From an uncultured Kiritimatiellota bacterium (GTDB lineage Bacteria; Verrucomicrobiota; Kiritimatiellia; RFP12; DVOR01): a stretch of DNA of 64,000 nucleotides. The stretch covers positions 1 to 64,000 of the forward strand of contig CALXMW010000009.1 in assembly GCA_944389585.1 (NCBI GenBank). The letters are read 5' to 3'. Below are positions 53,609-62,380 of the stretch, piece after piece. How positions within the stretch are numbered: position 1 is the first letter of the stretch; the number at the start of each line of letters is the position of its first letter. The notes under the pieces were generated by a model. That model worked only from the letters and a program-made list of their open reading frames with translations. It was not told the DNA's origin and did not search any database. The translations under genes and the position numbers were made by a program.

Positions 53609-55945
53609 ATGAAAACCGACGCTCTTCCTGAGTTGCTCGCGCCGGCGGGCTCGTTCGACGCCGCGCTGGCGGCCTTCGCCTATGGGGCGGATGCCGTCTA
53701 CCTGGGGCTAAGCCGCTTCTCGGCGCGGGCCGACGCGGCGAACTTCTCCGAGGCGGAGCTGCGCCAGATCGTGGCCTACGCGCACAACAAGGGCCGGAAG
53801 GTGTACGTGACGCTGAACACGCTCCTGGAGACGCGCGAGCTGCCGGAGCTGGCCGGGCCTTTGGCGGTCTTGGACGAGGTGGGCGCGGACGGCCTGATCG
53901 TGCAGGATCTGGGCCTGGCGGCGTGGGTGCGCCGGGCCTTCCCGCGCCTCCCCCTGCACGCCTCGACGCAGCTGGCCTGCACGTCGCTGGCAGGGGCGCG
54001 CGCGCTGAAGGCGCTCGGTTTCGTGCGGATCGTCACGGCGCGGGAGCTGGCCTTGGCGGAGGCGGCGGAAATCGGGCGGCGCGCGGGCGTGGAGATCGAG
54101 GTCTTCGTCCACGGCGCGCTCTGCTACAGCATCAGCGGCCTCTGCCTCTACTCCTCGCTCACCACGGGGCGCAGCGGCAACCGCGGGCGGTGTGCCTATT
54201 GCTGCCGCCAGCCCTTCGCGCCCGAGGGCGCCGAGGCGTGCCACCCCTTCTCGATGCGCGACCTGGCGCTCCTCGACCTCGCGCCGCGCCTGCGCGCCTC
54301 GGGCCTGGCCTCGCTCAAAATCGAGGGGCGCATGAAAAACCCCCTCTACGTGGCCGCCGTCACCGACCTTTACCGCCACGCCCTCGACGGCGACCTCCCG
54401 CCCGAGGCCCTCCGCGCGAAGGCCGACGCCCTGCGCACCATCTTCTCGCGCCCCTGGACGCACCTCCACGCCGACGGCCCCGCCGCCCCGGAAGCCGTCA
54501 TCGACGCGCGGAGCGTGGGCCACCGCGGCCTGCCCATCGGCCGCGTCCTGCGCGTGGTGCGGGACGTGGACGGGACGCGCTGGATGGCCTTCGACGCCCA
54601 GCGCGCCATCGAGCGCCACGACGGCCTGCAGATCGACCTGCCCGGGCGCCCCGTGGGCTTCGCCGTCGAACGCCTGCGCGACGCCCGCGCCAAACGCCCC
54701 GCCGTCACCCTGCCCGCCGGGACGCGCGTGGAGGTGGCCCTGCCCCGCGAGGTGGGCGACCTGCCCCGCGGCGCCGAGGTCTGCCACGCCGCCTCGCAGG
54801 CCGTCCGCCGCGCCTTCCCCGTGCCCCGCCCCCGCGCCGCCGAACTCCGCGCCCCTCGCCCCGCCGACCTCACGCTCACCCTCGCGCCGGACGCGCTCAC
54901 CCTCGCCGGGAACGGCGCCGAGGCCCGCGTGCCGGCGGCCCTCGGCCCGGCCAAAAACCCCGCCGGCACCCAGGCCGCCGCCGAGCGCCACCTGGCGCGC
55001 CTGGGCGAGGACGGCTTCTTCCTGCGCGCCCTCACGGTGCGCGACCCGCAGGGCCTCTTCGCGCCGCCCTCGCTGCTCAACGCCCTGCGCCGCGAATGGG
55101 CCGCCAAGGCCGCCGTGCCCAAGCCCAGGCCCGCCCCGCCGCCGCCCGAGGGGCCGGCCCCCCGCGCCGAACGGCCCCCCGCCGAGGCCGCGTGGTCGGT
55201 CAAGGTCTCCGTCCTCCAGCCTCCGCGCCTCCTGGGCGGGGAGATGCCGCGGGAGGTGATTGTGGCCCTGACGGAAGATGCGCCGGGAGAGGCCCTCGCG
55301 GCCTGGCTCGGGGCCGTCCCGCGCGAACGGCTCCGCCTGGCGCTCCCCGTGGCGATGCGCGACGCCGACCTCGGGCCCCTGGCCGCGCGGGTGGGAGCCT
55401 TGGCCGACCGGGGGCTCCGGCGCTTTGAGTGCGCCGACCTATCCTCGTGGCAACTGCTGCGCGACGTGCAACCCGCGTGCGACGCCTTCGAGGTCTCGGC
55501 GGATTGGACCTGGTACGCCGCGAACGCCGAGGCCGTGCGCCTGCAGCGCGCGTGCGGCCTCGCCTTCGGCGTGACGGGGCCGGAGGCGAACCTGCCCAAC
55601 CTGCTGACGCTCCCCGATTCGCCGCCGCGCGAGGTGCTCGTGGCCGCCTACGCGCCGCTCTTCATCGCCGAGACGCCGCCCCTGCTGCCCCACCCCGAGG
55701 GCGCGCGTTTGCGCGACCGCGGCGGCGAGCCGTTGCGCGTGGCGCGGCTGGGGCGCCGCTGGGTCACCTTCTCCGAGCGGCCGTGGAGCGCCGCCGCGCA
55801 CCTGCCGGCGCTGTCGAGGGCCGGCTTCGGGCGCCTGCGCGTGGATCTCTCCTGGGCCGGGGCCGAGGCCCCCTGCGCCACGTGGCGCGACCTGCTCGCG
55901 GCGGCGGGCCCCCTGACGGCGCATTTCGGCGAGCCCAGGCTATGA
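53609..55945 (+). CDS. U32 family protein with DUF3656-type C-terminal region (RlhA-like)
   Basis: 778 aa. The N-terminal half is a U32 TIM-like domain: LLAPAGSFDAALAAFAYGADAVYLG at the start, GLIVQDLG, and the cluster HGALCYSISGLC with CAYCCR whose cysteines can hold an iron-sulfur cluster. Members such as E. coli RlhA hydroxylate 23S rRNA and TrhP hydroxylates tRNA. The long C-terminal part resembles the DUF3656 region found in RlhA. An rRNA hydroxylase is the best guess; peptidase activity, despite the family name, is not expected. A transporter gene follows with an ATGA overlap. Confidence 0.88.
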   Translation: MKTDALPELLAPAGSFDAALAAFAYGADAVYLGLSRFSARADAANFSEAELRQIVAYAHNKGRKVYVTLNTLLETRELPELAGPLAVLDEVGADGLIVQDLGLAAWVRRAFPRLPLHASTQLACTSLAGARALKALGFVRIVTARELALAEAAEIGRRAGVEIEVFVHGALCYSISGLCLYSSLTTGRSGNRGRCAYCCRQPFAPEGAEACHPFSMRDLALLDLAPRLRASGLASLKIEGRMKNPLYVAAVTDLYRHALDGDLPPEALRAKADALRTIFSRPWTHLHADGPAAPEAVIDARSVGHRGLPIGRVLRVVRDVDGTRWMAFDAQRAIERHDGLQIDLPGRPVGFAVERLRDARAKRPAVTLPAGTRVEVALPREVGDLPRGAEVCHAASQAVRRAFPVPRPRAAELRAPRPADLTLTLAPDALTLAGNGAEARVPAALGPAKNPAGTQAAAERHLARLGEDGFFLRALTVRDPQGLFAPPSLLNALRREWAAKAAVPKPRPAPPPPEGPAPRAERPPAEAAWSVKVSVLQPPRLLGGEMPREVIVALTEDAPGEALAAWLGAVPRERLRLALPVAMRDADLGPLAARVGALADRGLRRFECADLSSWQLLRDVQPACDAFEVSADWTWYAANAEAVRLQRACGLAFGVTGPEANLPNLLTLPDSPPREVLVAAYAPLFIAETPPLLPHPEGARLRDRGGEPLRVARLGRRWVTFSERPWSAAAHLPALSRAGFGRLRVDLSWAGAEAPCATWRDLLAAAGPLTAHFGEPRL

Positions 55946-56814
55946 CGGCGCGTCCCGGGTGGTGGCCCTGCCTCTTTGCCGTGGCGGTGTGGGGGGCCAC
56001 CTTCGCCGCCACCAAGCAACTGCTCGCCGCCCTGCCGCCGACGGAGATCCTGCTCGTGCGCTTCGCCGTGGGCTACGCCGCGCTGTGGGCGCTCGCGCCG
56101 CGCCGCCTGCCGTGGCTGGGATGGCGGGCGGAGGCGCGCCTGGCGTTGGCCGGGGCGCTGGGCATCGCGCTCTACTTCCACTTCGAGAACCTGGCGCTCG
56201 TCCACGCCCGCGCGGGGATGGTGGCCGTGGTGGTGTGCGTCTCGCCCCTGCTCACCGCGCTCTTCGCGCGGGCGTTGGGGCGCGTGGCGCGGCTGGGGGC
56301 GGGCTATTGGGGCGGCTTCGCCCTGGCGATGGGCGGCGTGGCGCTGACCGTGGCGGGCGGGGACGCGGGGGCGCTCCGCGGGGCGTGGCTGGGCGCGGCG
56401 TTCGGCCTGCTGGGGGCGCTCGCGTGGGCGTGCTACACGCTTCTGCCCTTGCCCACGGGCGCGGACGGGCTGGCCGTGACGCGGCGCACCTTCCTTTGGG
56501 GGCTGTTGGCGATGGCGCCGCTGTGCCTGCTCGACGCGGGGGCGTGGCGCGCCGCGCCGCTCGTGGCGTGGCCCAACCTCTGGCGGCTGCTCTTCCTGGG
56601 GGTCTTCGCCTCGGCGCTCAGCTATGCGGCGTGGAACCGCGCCGTGGCGCGGCTGGGCGGCGTGCGGGCGACGCTCCTGCTCTACCTGATCCCCGTCATC
56701 GGCGTCCTCGTGGCGGCCGCCACGCTTGGCGAGCCGCTCGACGCCCCCACCCTGCTCGGCGTGGCGCTGACGCTCTCGGGTGTCGCCCTCTCCACCCTCT
56801 CCACCCGCCGCTGA
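55942..56814 (+). CDS. EamA/DMT superfamily transporter
   Basis: 290 aa with about ten transmembrane helices in two repeats of the EamA type. The first begins AVAVWGATFAATKQLLAALPP, the second near AFGLLGALAWACYTLLPLP. It probably exports or imports small metabolites; the substrate is unknown. Its start overlaps the stop of the U32 gene, so the two are translated together. Confidence 0.92.
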   Translation: MTARPGWWPCLFAVAVWGATFAATKQLLAALPPTEILLVRFAVGYAALWALAPRRLPWLGWRAEARLALAGALGIALYFHFENLALVHARAGMVAVVVCVSPLLTALFARALGRVARLGAGYWGGFALAMGGVALTVAGGDAGALRGAWLGAAFGLLGALAWACYTLLPLPTGADGLAVTRRTFLWGLLAMAPLCLLDAGAWRAAPLVAWPNLWRLLFLGVFASALSYAAWNRAVARLGGVRATLLLYLIPVIGVLVAAATLGEPLDAPTLLGVALTLSGVALSTLSTRR

Positions 56815-56824
56815 GGGGGTGTTG

Positions 56825-56830
56825 TATAAT
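56825..56830 (+). promoter_or_regulatory. PBP gene promoter, leaderless
   Basis: A perfect TATAAT ends six bases before the ATG at 56837. There is no ribosome binding site; the -10 is preceded by TTG. Confidence 0.6.
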
Positions 56831-56836
56831 ACGCGC

Positions 56837-58288
56837 ATGGCCCCGGTGTTTCATTTGGTGTTTTTGGCCCTGCTGGCGTTGTGCGCGGTGGGGCTGTTGG
56901 CGTGGCCGACGCGCGGGAAGGGGTGGCGCGGGTGGGGGCTGGCGCTTTGCTTCGGGCTGGGGTTCGCGGCCGTGCTGCTCCATCAGGCGGGCTGGCAGCT
57001 GAGCGGGTTCGGGTCGACGGGGTTCCAGAAGTTCCAGCGGCGCTATGACACGCGCCCGGCGACGCTCGCGCGGACGGCGGAGGGGCGGGGGCGGCTGCTT
57101 GACCGGAACGGCGAGGTGCTCGCCGCGTCGCTCCCGGGGCGGCGGTGGGGGCACGAGGCGCCGTTGGGGCCGGCGGGGCTGCACGTCGTCGGCTATTCCT
57201 CGCGGACTTACGGGCTGACGGGGCTGGAGCGGGTGTACGACGCGCGGCTGTGCGGCTTCGCGACGCCCGAAGGGCCGCGCGATTGGCTCCGCCGCGCCGC
57301 GCCGCAGGACGTGCGCCTGACGCTCGACGCGCGGCTTCAGCGCGCGGCCTTCGAGGCGCTCGGCGGGCGCAAGGGCGCGGTGGTGGCGTTGGATCCGCGC
57401 ACGGGGGAGATTTTGGCCCTCGTCTCCAGCCCTTCGGCGGACGAGGCGGATTTGGCGGCGGCGATGCGGAATCGCGCGGACGCGCCGCTCTTCAACCGCG
57501 CGACGCACGGGCTTTACCCGCCGGGTTCGGTCTTCAAGCCCTTCGTGGCCGCGCTGGCGGTGCAGGAGGGCAAGGCGGGGCGGTATCTCTGCCCGCCGCA
57601 GGGCTGGGCGCCGGCGCCGAACACCCGCCCCATCGGCGACACGCACCGCCACGCGCCCGACGAGGCGACGTTGGATTTGGGCACGGCCTTTGCCGAGAGC
57701 TCGAACATCTGGTTCGCCAAGTCCGCGCGCCAGTGCGGGTGGGAGGCCTTCCGCGAGGCCGCGGCGCGCGGCGGCCTGGGCGCGGGCTTCACGTTGGCGG
57801 CCTGCGGCGAGCGGGCGTTCGAGACGGAGGCCGGGCGCGTGCCGGATCTTTCCAGGCGGCCCAACCAGTTGGCCTACGTGGGCTTCGGCCAGGGCGAATT
57901 GCTCTTGACGCCCCTGCACGTGGCGGCGTTGACCGCGGCCATCGCCAACGGCGGCGTGCTCATGCCGCCCCATCTGGGGCCGGGCGCGCCGGAGGCGCCG
58001 CGGCGCGTGTGGCGGGCGGACGTGGCGGAGCTGGTGCGCCACCTGATGCGCCGCTCGGTGGAGCGGGGGACGTCGCGCGGCGCGGAGTTGCGGGGGATGA
58101 GGGTGTGCGGGAAGACCGGGACGGCGGAGACCTCGGGGCGCGACCACGCGTGGTTCACGTGCTTCGCGCCGGAGGAGGGACCGCGGATCGTGGTGACGGT
58201 GCTGGTGGAGCACGGCGGCTTCGGCGCGCAGGCGGCGCTGCCGATCGCGCGGCGCCTGCTTGAGGCGTGGCGCGCGGGCCGGGAGTGA
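56837..58288 (+). CDS. Penicillin-binding protein, transpeptidase (class B-like)
   Basis: 483 aa. Two N-terminal hydrophobic segments are followed by a short linker domain and the transpeptidase domain: SxxK at S231-VF-K234 (PPGSVFKP), SxN at S288-S-N290 and KTG at 426-428 (GKTGTAE). It cross-links peptidoglycan in the periplasm. The protein is shorter than PBP2 or PBP3 and resembles PbpA-type proteins of the FtsI/MrdA superfamily; the exact role (elongation, division or spore-like) is unknown. The stop lies two bases from the stop of the convergent 58291 gene. Confidence 0.92.
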   Translation: MAPVFHLVFLALLALCAVGLLAWPTRGKGWRGWGLALCFGLGFAAVLLHQAGWQLSGFGSTGFQKFQRRYDTRPATLARTAEGRGRLLDRNGEVLAASLPGRRWGHEAPLGPAGLHVVGYSSRTYGLTGLERVYDARLCGFATPEGPRDWLRRAAPQDVRLTLDARLQRAAFEALGGRKGAVVALDPRTGEILALVSSPSADEADLAAAMRNRADAPLFNRATHGLYPPGSVFKPFVAALAVQEGKAGRYLCPPQGWAPAPNTRPIGDTHRHAPDEATLDLGTAFAESSNIWFAKSARQCGWEAFREAAARGGLGAGFTLAACGERAFETEAGRVPDLSRRPNQLAYVGFGQGELLLTPLHVAALTAAIANGGVLMPPHLGPGAPEAPRRVWRADVAELVRHLMRRSVERGTSRGAELRGMRVCGKTGTAETSGRDHAWFTCFAPEEGPRIVVTVLVEHGGFGAQAALPIARRLLEAWRAGRE

Positions 58289-58290
58289 GG

Positions 58291-59265
58291 TCACGCGCCG
58301 GGCGCGGTGGCCTCGACCTCCTTGGCCTTGGGCTCGAGGCGCTTGATGTTTTGGGTCAGGCGGCGCCAGACGGCGTTGGAGCGGATGGCGGCCTCGTCGT
58401 AGGGATGGGCGGCCTCCCAGCTTTTTTTGGCGGCCTCGAGGCGCTTGATTTCCTCGCGCAGGCCGGTGGCGGTGTAGCGGAGTTCCTTGCGCAGATCCTG
58501 GTATTTGAGGCGCTCGGCGTTGGTGCGGGCGCGCTTCTGCGCGGCCTCGTAGCGGCGGTCGGTCTCCGGGACGTCGGCGAGCTGGGCCTTGAGCTTGGGG
58601 AGGTCTTTGGCGGGGGATTTGGCCAGATGGCGGTCGCGGGCGCGCTGCTCGAGTTTGGCGCGCATGGCGAGGGCCGCGTAATAATCGCCCAACGCGCGGC
58701 GGTTGCCGCTATAGGCGACGAAGGCGTCAACGTCTTCCTTGATTTCCGGCGGCGGGGCGAGGAAGACGCGGCAGTCGCCGCCGAGCAGGGCGCATTCGGG
58801 CTTCTTCGGGCGCTTGTCGAGGCAGACGTAGTAGGCCGGCTCGCCGTTGGCAGAGATGACTTTGAGGACGACGAAGACCTCGCCGCCGGGGATTTCCGCG
58901 ACGACCTTGCCGTCCTTGCCGTAGGCCTTCGCCTCCGGCGCGGTGACGACGCCCCAGCCAATCTGCCCCGCGGCGTTCGGCTCCGGCACGGCCTTGGCCT
59001 GGGGCTTGGGCTCCGGGGCGGGCACGGGCGCGGGTTCCGGCTTGGGCTCGGGTTTGGGCTCGGGTTTGGGTTCAGGCTTCGGCTCCGGCGCGGGCGCGGG
59101 GGCGGCGGGGGGCTCGGGTTCGGGGTCTGGCGCGGGGGCCTCGGCGCTTTCGCCCCGAACCGCGCCGGCGAGGGCGTCCAGGCGCTCCGGGGCGAGGGTC
59201 TTGAGGGCGATGGCGCCGCCCGCGGCGAGGATGATCAGGAGAAGGATGGTGCAGAGGGCTTTCAT
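58291..59265 (-). CDS. Membrane-anchored protein with PEPK repeats and coiled coil
   Basis: 324 aa. A hydrophobic segment (residues 4-22) anchors the protein. Residues 40-95 are Pro/Glu/Ala/Lys-rich, with tandem PKPE units. A small beta domain resembling an SH3-like module follows (IGWGVVTAPEAKAYGKDG and EVFVVLKVI, near 105-140). The last 130 residues are a long coiled coil. It probably spans the periplasm and contacts peptidoglycan or the outer envelope (inference). The next gene upstream encodes a peptidoglycan amidase, only five bases away. Confidence 0.82.
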   Translation of the reverse strand: MKALCTILLLIILAAGGAIALKTLAPERLDALAGAVRGESAEAPAPDPEPEPPAAPAPAPEPKPEPKPEPKPEPKPEPAPVPAPEPKPQAKAVPEPNAAGQIGWGVVTAPEAKAYGKDGKVVAEIPGGEVFVVLKVISANGEPAYYVCLDKRPKKPECALLGGDCRVFLAPPPEIKEDVDAFVAYSGNRRALGDYYAALAMRAKLEQRARDRHLAKSPAKDLPKLKAQLADVPETDRRYEAAQKRARTNAERLKYQDLRKELRYTATGLREEIKRLEAAKKSWEAAHPYDEAAIRSNAVWRRLTQNIKRLEPKAKEVEATAPGA

Positions 59266-59270
59266 GGTGC

Positions 59271-60506
59271 TTAGTTCCTGTAGAAGACGACCGTCCCGGG
59301 CGGGACGCGCCGCATGTCGATCTCACCCGAGGGGCGGAGCGGCTGGCCGGGGATGAGGTAGAAGGTGTCCGGCGCGTCCCATTGCGTGGGGCAGATTTGC
59401 GCGGGCAGGCGGCGGCTGGTGACGGGGCCGCCTTTGGCGTAGCCGACGAGGATTTTGGTGTTCGGGGGCATGGCCGCGAGGCTGCGCTCGGTGAGCTTCG
59501 AGCCTTGGACGGAGCCGCCGGTGGGGCGGATGTACCAGGTGTCCGGCGCGAAGACGGCCTCGCCGATGAGGCGGCGCGGGTGGGAGCCTTTGGCGAGCGT
59601 CTGCACGGGCGAGCCGACGGCGTCGGCGTCGCCGAGGATGACCTTGGTGCCGACGACGAGGCCCTCCCAGTCGCGCACCTTGTCGCCGGCGAGGCGCTTG
59701 CCGTCCGGGAAGACGTAGGTGGTGGAGGGGGCGTTGTAGGCGTCGCGGGCGACGTCCCAGGCGGTCTGGCCCTTCTTGATGACGTAGGCGCGCGGCCCGG
59801 CGGCGGCCGCGGGCCCGTCGGCGGCCGCGGCGGTGGAGCGGGGCACCTTGTAGGGCAGGAGCTTCTCGCCGTTCTTGGCGTAGAGCACCTGCGAGAGGTA
59901 GGCGTCGCCCACCACTAGGCGCCTGGCGCGCACGTCGGGATCGGCGAGCCAGCGCTCCTCCAGCCCCAGGAGCCTGCGCACGGCGGGCACGGCGTAGCCC
60001 ATGCCGCAGCGCTTGCGGCCGCGGTGGCTGCGCGGGTGCCAGCGGTTGGGCGTGCCGTAGGCCACCTGGGCGTGCGGCATGACGTTGGCGTCCTTGATGC
60101 CGTAGATTTTCTGCAACGTCAGCACCAGGTCGCGGAGGGCGACGTATTGGCGGGCGGTGAGGGCGCGGTCGTGGTAGCCCACCACCTCGATGCCGATGGA
60201 GACGTCGTCGAGGTTCTTGCGCCCGCGCCACATGCTCACGCCGCAATGGTAGGCCACGCGCGAGCGCTCGACGATGCGGTAGACCTTCCCGTCGCGGTCG
60301 ATGCAATAGTGCGCCTCGCCGTTCTTGGAGAGCTTGCGGAGCGAGGGTTTGGCCTCGCCCTCGGTGGTGTGGAGGATGATGAACTGCGTCGAGGCGCGGC
60401 GGGCGCGCTCGCGGGTGCGCGGCGAGGCGTAGGCGTCGCTGTACGAGAGCGCGTGGCAGAGCCCACACGCCAACGCCGCCAGCAACGCCAACGCCAGGCG
60501 CCTCAC
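59271..60506 (-). CDS. N-acetylmuramoyl-L-alanine amidase (Amidase_2 type), secreted
   Basis: 411 aa with a signal peptide (about residues 1-19). The amidase domain spans residues 35-190: zinc ligand His in FIILHTTEGEA, then VSIGIEVVGYHD, and the second His region MPHAQVAYGTPNRWHPRSHRG. The C-terminal half has a LysM-like segment (AYVIKKGQTAWDVARDAYN) and a further unassigned domain. It cuts the amide bond between MurNAc and the peptide, or recycles fragments. The start is a GTG at 60506 that overlaps the purE stop (GTGA); the signal peptide begins there. Confidence 0.9.
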   Translation of the reverse strand: MRRLALALLAALACGLCHALSYSDAYASPRTRERARRASTQFIILHTTEGEAKPSLRKLSKNGEAHYCIDRDGKVYRIVERSRVAYHCGVSMWRGRKNLDDVSIGIEVVGYHDRALTARQYVALRDLVLTLQKIYGIKDANVMPHAQVAYGTPNRWHPRSHRGRKRCGMGYAVPAVRRLLGLEERWLADPDVRARRLVVGDAYLSQVLYAKNGEKLLPYKVPRSTAAAADGPAAAAGPRAYVIKKGQTAWDVARDAYNAPSTTYVFPDGKRLAGDKVRDWEGLVVGTKVILGDADAVGSPVQTLAKGSHPRRLIGEAVFAPDTWYIRPTGGSVQGSKLTERSLAAMPPNTKILVGYAKGGPVTSRRLPAQICPTQWDAPDTFYLIPGQPLRPSGEIDMRRVPPGTVVFYRN

Positions 60507-61003
60507 AGCTCGCCCTGCAGGCGCGCGTCGGCGGCTTCCACCTTGCGCGCCATCTCCGCCTTGTAGGCGTGGAGCTTCTCGCGCAGGGAGGCGTCGCCGA
60601 GCGCCAGGATCTGGGCGGCCAGGATGCCCGCGTTCGTGGCGCCGGCGTTGCCCAGCGCCAGGGTCGCCACCGGGATACCCCCGGGCATCTGGACGGTCGC
60701 CAACAGCGCGTCGAGCCCGTCGAGCGCGCCGCCCTTCATCGGCACGCCGATCACCGGCAACGTCGTGTGCCCGGCGACGACGCCGGCCAGGTGCGCGGCC
60801 AGGCCCGCGGCGCAGACGAGCACCTTGAGCCCGCGGCCCTCGGCCTCCGAGGCGTAGGCCGCGGCGCGCTCGGGCGTGCGGTGCGCGCTCATCACGTGCG
60901 CCTCGAAGGGCACGCCGAACTGCTTGAGCACGCCCACGCACTTCTGCATGGCGCCCCAATCCGAATCGCTGCCCATGATGATGCCGACCAACGGTTTGTC
61001 CAT
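60503..61003 (-). CDS. purE: 5-(carboxyamino)imidazole ribonucleotide mutase PurE
   Basis: 166-aa class I PurE of purine synthesis (N5-CAIR to CAIR). Active-site loops GSDSDW near residue 11 and SAHRTPE near 39 are intact, and [13 protein letters not shown] and [18 protein letters not shown] follow. purD lies 12 bases upstream. No purK was seen in the window. Confidence 0.97.
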   Translation of the reverse strand: MDKPLVGIIMGSDSDWGAMQKCVGVLKQFGVPFEAHVMSAHRTPERAAAYASEAEGRGLKVLVCAAGLAAHLAGVVAGHTTLPVIGVPMKGGALDGLDALLATVQMPGGIPVATLALGNAGATNAGILAAQILALGDASLREKLHAYKAEMARKVEAADARLQGEL

Positions 61004-61015
61004 GACGATGTCCTT

Positions 61016-62290
61016 TCAGTGAAGATGCTTGAAGGCCTTGGCCGCGATGTCGCGCCGGAAGTGGGCCCCCTCGAAGCGGATGGCCGAGACGCCCGCGTAG
61101 GCCGCGTCGACCGCGCCGCGCAGGTCGTCGCCCAGCGCCGTGACGGTGAGCACGCGCCCGCCGGCGGTGACGACCTTGCCGTCCTTCGCCGCCGTGCCCG
61201 CGTGGAAGACCAGGCAGCCCTTGGCCGCGGCCTCCCCGAGGCCCGAGATCTCCAGGCCCTTCGGGTAGCTCCCGGGGTAACCCGGCGCGGCCATCACCAC
61301 CGTCACCGCCGCGCCCTTGCGGATGCGCAGCGCGGCTGGGTCGAGCCGCCCCTCGGCGCAGGCCAGGAGCGTCCCGGCGAAGTCGCCCTCCAGGCTCGGC
61401 AGCACCACCTCCGTCTCGGGGTCGCCGAAGCGGCAGTTGAACTCCAGCACGTTCACGCCCTTGGGGCCGATCATCAGCCCGCAGAAGAGCACGCCCTTGT
61501 AGACGATGCCGCGTCGGCGCAGTTCCGCCAGCGTGGGCAGGACGACGCGGTCGCGCACCTGCGCCATCACCTCTGGCGTGGCGATGGGCGCGGGGGTGTA
61601 GGCGCCCATGCCGCCGGTGTTCGGGCCCTCGTCGTTGTCGTTCACGCGCTTGTGGTCCTGCGCCGCGGGCAGGAGGGCCACGCGCTCACCGTCGCACAAC
61701 GCGAAGACGGAGGCCTCCTCGCCCTCCAGGAACTCCTCGATGAGCACCTCCGCGCCGGCCGCCCCGAAGCGCCCGCCCTCGAGCATGTCGCGCACCGCGG
61801 CCTCGGCCTCCGCGCGCGTCTGGGCGATGACCACGCCCTTGCCCGCCGCCAGGCCGTCGGCCTTGACGACCACGGGGAGGGAGAACGCCGAGAGGCCCGC
61901 GAGGGCCGCGGCGCAGTCGGTGTAGACCCGCGCGCGGGCCGTGGGCACGCCGGCCTTTTCCATGACGTCCTTGGAGAAGGCCTTGCTCCCCTCCAGGCGC
62001 GCGGCGGCCTTGCGGGGGCCGAAGACCTTGAGGCCCTCGGCCTCGAGCAGGTCGGCCAAGCCCGCGCAGAGCGGCGCCTCCGGGCCGACCACGACCAGAT
62101 CCGGGCGGTTGTCCTTCGCCCAGGCGACGAGGCCCGGCAAATCCTCCGCGCCGACCGGCACGTTCGTGGCGAGGGCCGCCGTGCCCGCGTTCCCGGGGGC
62201 GCAGAAGAGGGCATGCCCCGCCGCGTCCCGCGACAAACGCCAAACGATGGCGTGCTCCCGCCCGCCGTTTCCAACGATCAAAATCTTCAT
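61016..62290 (-). CDS. purD: Phosphoribosylamine-glycine ligase PurD
   Basis: 424 aa, ATP-grasp ligase, second step of purine synthesis. Visible motifs: ILIVGNGGREHAIVWRL at the start, PTARARVYTD and VVKADGLAAGKGVVIA near 140, AAQDHKRVNDNDEGPNTGGMGAY near 210, and LEFNCRFGDPETEVVLPSL. The start at 62290 is preceded at six bases by the -10 TATCCT, so the mRNA is probably leaderless; an ATG at 62308 would lie inside the -10. It forms an operon with purE, the amidase and the 58291 gene. Confidence 0.97.
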   Translation of the reverse strand: MKILIVGNGGREHAIVWRLSRDAAGHALFCAPGNAGTAALATNVPVGAEDLPGLVAWAKDNRPDLVVVGPEAPLCAGLADLLEAEGLKVFGPRKAAARLEGSKAFSKDVMEKAGVPTARARVYTDCAAALAGLSAFSLPVVVKADGLAAGKGVVIAQTRAEAEAAVRDMLEGGRFGAAGAEVLIEEFLEGEEASVFALCDGERVALLPAAQDHKRVNDNDEGPNTGGMGAYTPAPIATPEVMAQVRDRVVLPTLAELRRRGIVYKGVLFCGLMIGPKGVNVLEFNCRFGDPETEVVLPSLEGDFAGTLLACAEGRLDPAALRIRKGAAVTVVMAAPGYPGSYPKGLEISGLGEAAAKGCLVFHAGTAAKDGKVVTAGGRVLTVTALGDDLRGAVDAAYAGVSAIRFEGAHFRRDIAAKAFKHLH

Positions 62291-62296
62291 GGCACT

Positions 62297-62305
62297 AGGA
62301 TACCA
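62297..62305 (-). promoter_or_regulatory. purD promoter, leaderless
   Basis: The minus strand reads TGGTATCCT, six bases before the ATG. No ribosome binding site. Confidence 0.62.
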
Positions 62306-62380
62306 CATTCCGCCCGCCCTTTGCCCGAGCCGCCGGGCGGCGGGGGCGCGGGGGACATGCGCCGTCGGGGCGCGGGGCGG

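Noticed and set aside
58286-58291. Terminator between the convergent PBP and 58291 genes
   Set aside because: Only two bases separate the stop codons and no hairpin with a T run is present on either side nearby.
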